NCBI GenBank assembly: GCA_965226245.1
Contig: CBDDCL010000015.1
Location: 5,952,001 to 6,016,000 of the forward strand
Direction: 5' to 3'
DNA from: CBDCYS01 sp965226245
GTDB lineage: Bacteria > Acidobacteriota > Terriglobia > Bryobacterales > UBA6623
Length of the DNA: 64,000 nucleotides
How positions within the stretch are numbered: position 1 is the stretch's first letter; the number at the start of each line of letters is the position of its first letter. Positions 60,466-64,000 of the stretch are shown here, one piece after another. Position numbers and translations under genes: made by a program. Under the pieces are notes generated by a model. It ran no database searches. It worked only from the letters and a program-made list of their open reading frames with translations, and was not told the origin of the DNA.

Positions 60466-63400
60466 AGATCATTCAGGACTCGATTCAGTATCCGGTCACC
60501 ACCGCCGTGGGGGTCATCTTACTGGTGTTGTTCGGCGGGCTTGCGCTTTCCCGAATTCCGATCCAATTGACACCGACCGTGGACAAGCCGCAGATTCGCG
60601 TCACGACTCAATGGCCGGGCGCGCTGCCGCTCGAAGTCGAACGCCAAATCATCCAGGAACAGGAGGACCAGCTCAAGGCGCTGGAGGGCCTCGAAAGCAT
60701 CGAGAGCACAAGCTCGGCGGGCGGGGGGGAAATCTTGATGACCTTCAAGATCGGGACGGATACCGGCACCGCCCTCCTTGACGTCTCGAACCGTTTGGGA
60801 CAAGTGCCCCGCTACCCCGACGACGCCCTGAAGCCGGAGGTTCGTGCAGCCAGCTCCGACACGCAATTTATCGCCATATTTCTGATGATGCACATCGATC
60901 GCGATGCCGCGCAGGGGCCGGTTTCGCACGAGTTCGACTTCATCGAGGACGTTGTCGCCCCGGAGTTCGAACGCGTGCCTGGCGTCGCGGCGGTCAATCT
61001 GTTGGGTGGCCAGCGGCATGAGATGCAGTTTTTGGCCGACCCGGTCAAGCTGGCGGCGCGCAAGATTACAATCAGCCAGCTCGCCAATGCCCTGGATCGT
61101 GAAAACGCAAACGTCAGCGGAGGGGATTTTGACGAGGGCAAAGGCAACTACACCGTCCGGACTTCCGCCGAATACACCTCCGCCGGGGATGTGGAAAGTG
61201 TCGTCGTCGCTCACCAAAACGGCGTGCCGATCTTTGCGCGCGATCTTGGCCATGCCCGCCTGGGATTCGAGAAGAAGCGCCAACAGGGCTACCTCAACGG
61301 TCAGCCGATTTTCCCTTTTTTCATCTCCAAGGCCCCGAACGAGAACCTCATGCAGATCATGGTGGGAGTCAAGGAAGCCGCCGCCCGCTTGAACCGCCAG
61401 GTGTTGGAGCCGCGGAATCTTAAGATCGTTCAGATGTTCGATGCCACCGTATACATCGACAGCTCGATCAGCCTCCTGCGGCAAAGCCTCTACATCGGGG
61501 CGGGGCTGGCGGTGGTGGTGCTTTTCCTCTTCCTGCGAAGTTTCACCAGCACTCTGATCATTGCCCTCGCCATGCCGATCAGCGTGATCGGGACTTTTCT
61601 CGTCATGAGCCTCACCGGCCGAACGTTGAATGTCATCAGTCTGGCCGGACTGGCGTTCTCCATCGGCATGGTCGTCGACAATTCTATCGTGGCTTTGGAG
61701 AATATCTATCGCCACCACCAGATGGGCAAGTCGAGGGCGGTAGCGGCCTTCGACGGAGCGCGCGAGGTTTGGGGCGCGATCCTGGCCAGCACGCTCACGA
61801 CGGCGGCTGTCTTCCTGCCCGTGATCTTCATTGCGGAGGAGGCCGGTCAGCTCTTCCGCGATATCGCAATCGCCATCAGCGCAGCCGTGATTCTTAGCAT
61901 GATCGTGGCGATTACCGTGATCCCGGCAATGGCGGCAAAGGTGATGGGCGGAGGCAAGTCCGCAAACGCAGAAGCGAAGACGCCGCGGAAAGCGTTGGGC
62001 GCCTTCGGTTCGCTGAGCAGCAGGATAGCCGATCTCGTGTATTGGATTTGCGGCGGAACGATTCGCCGCTTGACCGTGGCACTTGTCTTCACGCTGGCGG
62101 CGATCCTGGGGGCCGCTCATTTGATTCCCGCCGTGGAATATCTGCCTGCCGGCAATATCAACTTTGTTTTGGGACAGGTGATCCTGCCGTCGAACTACAG
62201 CCTGGCCGAGGCGGAGAGCCTGCGGCACACCTACTTCGAGACCCTGCAACCTCTCTACGACTGCGATGCGCCGGGTGAGAACTGTCCCGGCGGCGGCATT
62301 TCTCAGGCTTTCATGATTGCCCGTGGAAGCTCCCTGTTCGCCGGCAGTCAAGCAAAGGACCCGCTCCGCGTCGCTGAGCTGGTACCGGTTCTCCGCTCGG
62401 CCATCAGCAAGATTCCGGCCGCTCTGGGCGGGTTTCGCCCTCGCAGCTTGTTTCAAAGTGGCCGGGACGCGGGCTATATCAATCTGGATGTCGTCGGACC
62501 CGATTTCGGCCGGCTGCAAGAAATCGGTGGAATCGCGCTCGCCCGATTGCAGCAGGAGTTGCCGGAGGCTCAGGCGCAGCCCCTCGGCGGGGTCGACCGC
62601 GGCAAGCCGGAACTTCGCATCGTTCCGAACAGGCTGCGCAGCGCCGAGTTGGGGGTGAGCGGGCGCGAGCTGGGACTGGCCATCAATGCGCTCGTCGATG
62701 GAGCCAAGGTTTCCGACTACCAATGGCAAGGCAAGAGAATTGATCTCAAGCTCATTGTCGAAGGGAATCGCCGTCATCGTACGCACGACTTGGCCCAAAT
62801 GCCGATCGCGGTCCCGGGCGGCCGCCTGGTTACCCTGGACGCTCTGGCGAAAGTGGAGCTGACGAGCTCGCCGGTTGAGATCGGGCATCGCGAGCGCCAG
62901 CGCGCCAGCACGATCCGGTTGACCCCGCCCCAAGGCGTCCCGCTGCAAACGACGATGGAGCAAATCGAGGCCAAGATCATCCGGCCGCTCTCGGAAGAAG
63001 GCGTCCTCAGCGGCCCCTACCGCATCGTCCCACGTGGGGAAGCCGACAAGCTCAGCCAGACCTGGGACGCCTTGGCGTGGAATCTCCTGCTCGCCCTGGT
63101 CATCACTTACTTGCTCATGGCCGCGTTATTCCAAAGCTTTGCCTACCCTCTCGTGATTCTTTTCAGCGTACCGCTGGCCGGGTTCGGTGGCCTGCTCGGA
63201 CTTAGCGTCATGAACAGGTTTACCTACCAGGCGCTCGACATCCTGACGGTGCTGGGGTTCTTCATTTTGGTGGGGACCGTCGTCAACAATGCCATCCTGC
63301 TGGTCCACCAGTCGCTCAACCATATTCGGAATGACAATATGGATCCGCGCGAGGCCATCCGCGAGTCCACCCGGAATCGTATCCGGCCGATTTTCATGAG

Positions 63401-63635
63401 CGTGCTGACCAGCGTTTTCGCGATGCTGCCTTTGGTGATCTTTCCGGGCGCCGGCGCGGAGCTTTACCGCGGAATCGGAAGCGTCGTCATTGGCGGACTG
63501 CTGATATCGACGGTGTTTACTCTGGTGCTTGTCCCGGCCCTGTTCAGTCTGGTCCTTGATTTGAAGTCTGGGATGGTGCGATTGCTTCGCCGCATCTTCG
63601 GTCACGGCGAGGTCCAGCCTGTTCAAGGCGGCTGA
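60462..63635 (+). CDS. RND efflux transporter permease
   Basis: 1,057 residues, the full length of an HAE1/HME-type pump, with twelve membrane helices in two halves and two large periplasmic loops. Start KIIQDSIQYPVTTAVGVILL; SLAGLAFSIGMVVDNSIVAL near residue 400 carries the proton-relay Asp (D followed by N, common in many RND pumps); TRNRIRPIFMSVLTSVFAML lies in the second half. Inner membrane, proton-driven export. Periplasmic loop PSNYSLAEAESLRHTYFETL and CDAPGENCPGGG include two Cys. Substrate unknown: heavy-metal CzcA signatures are not obvious. Confidence 0.93.
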   Translation: MKIIQDSIQYPVTTAVGVILLVLFGGLALSRIPIQLTPTVDKPQIRVTTQWPGALPLEVERQIIQEQEDQLKALEGLESIESTSSAGGGEILMTFKIGTDTGTALLDVSNRLGQVPRYPDDALKPEVRAASSDTQFIAIFLMMHIDRDAAQGPVSHEFDFIEDVVAPEFERVPGVAAVNLLGGQRHEMQFLADPVKLAARKITISQLANALDRENANVSGGDFDEGKGNYTVRTSAEYTSAGDVESVVVAHQNGVPIFARDLGHARLGFEKKRQQGYLNGQPIFPFFISKAPNENLMQIMVGVKEAAARLNRQVLEPRNLKIVQMFDATVYIDSSISLLRQSLYIGAGLAVVVLFLFLRSFTSTLIIALAMPISVIGTFLVMSLTGRTLNVISLAGLAFSIGMVVDNSIVALENIYRHHQMGKSRAVAAFDGAREVWGAILASTLTTAAVFLPVIFIAEEAGQLFRDIAIAISAAVILSMIVAITVIPAMAAKVMGGGKSANAEAKTPRKALGAFGSLSSRIADLVYWICGGTIRRLTVALVFTLAAILGAAHLIPAVEYLPAGNINFVLGQVILPSNYSLAEAESLRHTYFETLQPLYDCDAPGENCPGGGISQAFMIARGSSLFAGSQAKDPLRVAELVPVLRSAISKIPAALGGFRPRSLFQSGRDAGYINLDVVGPDFGRLQEIGGIALARLQQELPEAQAQPLGGVDRGKPELRIVPNRLRSAELGVSGRELGLAINALVDGAKVSDYQWQGKRIDLKLIVEGNRRHRTHDLAQMPIAVPGGRLVTLDALAKVELTSSPVEIGHRERQRASTIRLTPPQGVPLQTTMEQIEAKIIRPLSEEGVLSGPYRIVPRGEADKLSQTWDALAWNLLLALVITYLLMAALFQSFAYPLVILFSVPLAGFGGLLGLSVMNRFTYQALDILTVLGFFILVGTVVNNAILLVHQSLNHIRNDNMDPREAIRESTRNRIRPIFMSVLTSVFAMLPLVIFPGAGAELYRGIGSVVIGGLLISTVFTLVLVPALFSLVLDLKSGMVRLLRRIFGHGEVQPVQGG

Positions 63636-63648
63636 GCCGCCAAGCATT

Positions 63649-63725
63649 CTTGACTGTGTGTAAACTGGTAGCGTCACTCCAGTCCGTAGCTTGACTGTGT
63701 GTAAACTGGTAGCCGCACTCCAGTA
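63649..63725 (+). repeat. Two tandem 35-bp direct repeats (period about 41 bp)
   Basis: TTGACTGTGTGTAAACTGGT-AGC-GTCACTCCAGT and the same with CGCACTCCAGT, separated by CCGTAGC. Just after the pump gene stop. TTGACTGTG could contain a -35-like TTGACT in each copy. Only two units, so not a CRISPR array. Confidence 0.75.
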
Positions 63726-63731
63726 ACTATA

Positions 63732-63818
63732 AGGGCTCGCAAGAGACCTGCGGCTTTATTGTTGCGCCGCACCCCACCGCTGAGCGGATTTCAAGAACGC
63801 AGGTCTCTTGCGAGCCCT
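63732..63818. repeat. Hairpin repeat B
   Basis: AGGGCTCGCAAGAGACCTGC (63732 on) pairs perfectly with GCAGGTCTCTTGCGAGCCCT (to 63818), 21-bp arms around a 45-bp centre. One arm with a single change occurs at 38088-38110. It lies between the pump gene and hspQ and could act as a terminator of the former. Confidence 0.75.
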
Positions 63819-63840
63819 GCGCTACGGGCGGTGCCGGCAT

Positions 63841-64000
63841 ATGAACTCTCAAGCCAAATTTGCGATTGGGCAGACCATTCACCATCGCCTGTTTGACTAT
63901 CGAGGCGTCATCTATGATGCCGACCCGGTTTTCCTCGGAACCCAGGAATGGTACGAGCACGTCGCGCGCTCGCGTCCTCCCAAGGACGAACCCTGGTATC
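63841..64000 (+). CDS. hspQ: HspQ/YccV-like hemimethylated-DNA-binding-fold protein, 3' end beyond window
   Basis: First 53 codons only: FAIGQTIHHRLFDYRGVIYD, then PVFLGTQEWYEHVARSRPPK and DEPWY, which match the start of HspQ proteins very closely (IGQ..HRLFDYRGV..DVDP.F...EEWY...A.SRPPKD.PWY). In E. coli HspQ is a heat-shock protein and a specificity factor for Lon. ATG 63841 is the obvious start. Confidence 0.9.
   Translation, partial: MNSQAKFAIGQTIHHRLFDYRGVIYDADPVFLGTQEWYEHVARSRPPKDEPWY

Noticed and set aside
60519..62963. An 814-codon open frame antisense to the RND pump gene
   Set aside because: It is the codon-aligned mirror of a strongly supported transporter gene; the translation is Arg/Gln/His-rich with no domain, as expected for reverse frames of GC-rich genes.
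63649..63725. Possible CRISPR repeat
   Set aside because: Only two units with a 7-bp spacer and no cas genes.

Overview
The window reads as a chromosomal segment of an Acidobacteriota bacterium, most likely from the Solibacteres/Bryobacterales side. Pointers are the two-module protein of the TIGR03437 type (a domain named from Solibacter), several Tat-exported oxidoreductase, amidohydrolase and deacetylase proteins, PQQ-type beta-propeller and PD40 proteins, and a GC-rich sequence full of dispersed hairpin repeats. This assignment is inferred from gene content only. No rRNA, tRNA or CRISPR array was recognised.

Layout. 1-2.5 kb: end of a cell-surface polysaccharide locus (WecG-type and GT4 glycosyltransferases, VanZ-like membrane protein). 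3-8 kb: MscS channel, a response regulator and an HD-GYP protein that overlap across a scar of transposase DNA, a tartrate/D-malate-type dehydrogenase and thiE. 8-10 kb: decayed ISNCY-like transposase next to an intact 1,027-bp IS1595-family element. 10-15 kb: membrane GT-C-like protein, DUF6065-like protein, Tat-exported Gfo/Idh/MocA oxidoreductase. 15-19.5 kb: HDOD protein, two PilZ-like proteins and a molybdopterin-binding-domain protein. 19.5-22.5 kb: argC-argB, divergent from hemE. 22.5-27.3 kb: decayed toxin-antitoxin-like genes, a Tat-exported amidohydrolase and an IS1380-like element. 27.2-31 kb: YbdK-type ligase and gyrA. 31-36 kb: a secreted START-like gene split by the second IS1595 copy, and a membrane GGDEF-EAL protein. 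36-40 kb: deacetylase fusion protein and the TIGR03437 gene with an in-frame amber. 41-46.4 kb: GAF protein, altronate dehydratase, then a stretch of gene fragments. 46.4-49.7 kb: beta-propeller protein and a chimeric lipoprotein/amidohydrolase gene cut by a 210-bp MITE. 49.7-58.7 kb: queA, UbiA prenyltransferase, ST7-like protein, 2-hydroxyacid dehydrogenase, rnc and TPR proteins. 59-64 kb: RND efflux pair and the start of hspQ.

Two themes run through the window. First, cyclic-di-GMP signalling (HD-GYP, GGDEF-EAL, PilZ-like, HDOD). Second, strong erosion: at least a dozen broken, chimeric or fragmentary genes, two copies of one IS, one IS1380-like element, a MITE with related ends, and several families of dispersed hairpin repeats. 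The repeat family with three stem-loops in fixed order (four copies, with compensatory stem changes) and the MITE-split chimeric gene are the most unusual structures seen.
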